Part shown: positions 6,036-6,249 of the stretch, piece by piece
Position numbering within the stretch: position 1 is the first letter of the stretch
Layout of the letters: every line of letters starts with the position of its first letter
Assembly: GCA_913058165.1 (NCBI GenBank)
Contig: CAJXQV010000076.1
Location: 1 to 6,249, forward strand
Length of the DNA stretch: 6,249 nt
Direction of reading: 5' to 3'
DNA from: an uncultured Chromatiales bacterium
GTDB taxonomy: Bacteria > Pseudomonadota > Gammaproteobacteria > Steroidobacterales > GCA-2729495
The notes under the pieces: generated by a model
What the model was told of the DNA's origin: nothing
Seen by the model: the letters and a program-made list of their open reading frames with translations, nothing else
Database searches by the model: none
Made by a program: the position numbers and the translations under genes

Positions 6036-6062
6036 TTTATAAAAAAGATTCGATTTTGTCAA
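6036..6062 (-). promoter_or_regulatory. Candidate promoter for the long DUF427 gene
   Basis: On the minus strand a perfect -35 TTGACA (6057-6062) is followed by TATAAA (6036-6041). The spacer is 15 bases, slightly short; shifting by a base allows 16. Transcription would start near 6029, leaving a leader of only about 13 bases before ATG 6016, which fits the lack of a Shine-Dalgarno sequence. Confidence 0.5.
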
Positions 6063-6084
6063 AGTTAAAAAATTTCAGATGAGA

Positions 6085-6216
6085 TTATTTTGTGACGCGG
6101 CGAAAGATAATGCTGGCAAGCATGCCCAGTATTGCTAAACTCGTGACTAATGCAAACACGTCCTGATGGCGAGCTGCGCCTGGGGGACGGTCGAGAAGCC
6201 AGCCCATCTGCATTAG
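6085..6216 (-). CDS. C-terminal end of a membrane protein, probably MFS transporter (truncated by contig edge)
   Basis: The last 43 residues of a minus-strand gene enter from the contig end and stop at TAA 6085-6087. They read LMQMGWLLDRPPGAARHQDV, then a hydrophobic helix FALVTSLAILGMLASIIF followed by positively charged RRVTK at the C-terminus. A loop with GWLLD, one last transmembrane helix and a basic cytoplasmic tail is typical of the end of major facilitator superfamily transporters, but too little remains to prove the family. Internal ATG codons at 6213 and 6207 should not be taken as starts. No terminator is obvious before the DUF427 promoter. Confidence 0.6.
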   Translation of the reverse strand, partial: LMQMGWLLDRPPGAARHQDVFALVTSLAILGMLASIIFRRVTK

Positions 6217-6249
6217 CTGTCTCTTATACACATCTCCGAGCCCACGAGA
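6217..6249. other. Nextera/Tn5 sequencing adapter, inverted copy (artefact)
   Basis: This is the reverse complement of the Nextera read-2 adapter. It begins with the reversed Tn5 mosaic end (6217-6235) and continues through the adapter tail. It is the mirror image of bases 1-27 and is not genomic. Confidence 0.98.

Noticed and set aside
1..6249. Terminal inverted repeats suggesting a composite transposon
   Set aside because: The repeats are Nextera adapter including the Tn5 mosaic end; no transposase gene lies between them.
1..6249. tRNA, rRNA, CRISPR arrays or an embedded insertion sequence
   Set aside because: No cloverleaf-like element, regularly spaced repeats or transposase motifs were seen on either strand by reading.

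Overview
The window reads as one short contig from a Nextera (Tn5 tagmentation) library. Both ends carry untrimmed adapter that includes the 19-bp Tn5 mosaic end (1-27 and 6217-6249), so the native DNA is about 28-6216. Base composition is intermediate. The gene types (proteobacterial-type KatG, EgtB, PhzF-like and DUF427 proteins) suggest an aerobic heterotrophic gammaproteobacterium, perhaps marine. This is an inference from protein style only; no rRNA or other strong taxonomic marker is present.

Layout. (1) 28-1006, plus strand: the C-terminal part of a catalase-peroxidase (katG), cut at the contig edge and followed by a probable intrinsic terminator. (2) 1119-1919, minus strand: an SDR oxidoreductase whose active-site region closely resembles plant chlorophyll b reductases (NYC1/NOL). 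(3) 1974-2180, plus strand: two abutting tiny ORFs, unrecognised. (4) 2313-2762, plus strand: a GTG-started split-barrel protein of the F420H2-dependent quinone reductase / nitroreductase type. (5) 2896-5338, plus strand: a tightly packed operon behind a TATAAT box, containing a short DUF427 protein, a PhzF-like protein lacking two of the usual active-site residues, and a complete egtB (ergothioneine sulfoxide synthase). (6) 5338-5472, plus strand: directly overlapping the egtB stop, a remnant of egtD that keeps only about the last 33 residues. (7) 5504-6016, minus strand: a second, long-form DUF427 protein with its own candidate promoter. (8) 6085-6216, minus strand: the C-terminal end of a membrane protein, probably an MFS transporter, running into the adapter.

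How the genes fit together. KatG (peroxide removal) and EgtB (ergothioneine, a thiol antioxidant) share an oxidative-stress theme, but they are not in one operon. EgtB needs trimethylhistidine (hercynine), which is made by EgtD. In this contig egtD appears to have lost nearly its entire body, so the egtB operon is either decayed, served by an egtD elsewhere, or distorted by an assembly deletion. The most interesting points are the egtD remnant, the chlorophyll-b-reductase-like SDR, the altered PhzF-like enzyme in an egt operon, and two DUF427 proteins of different size on either side of egtB.
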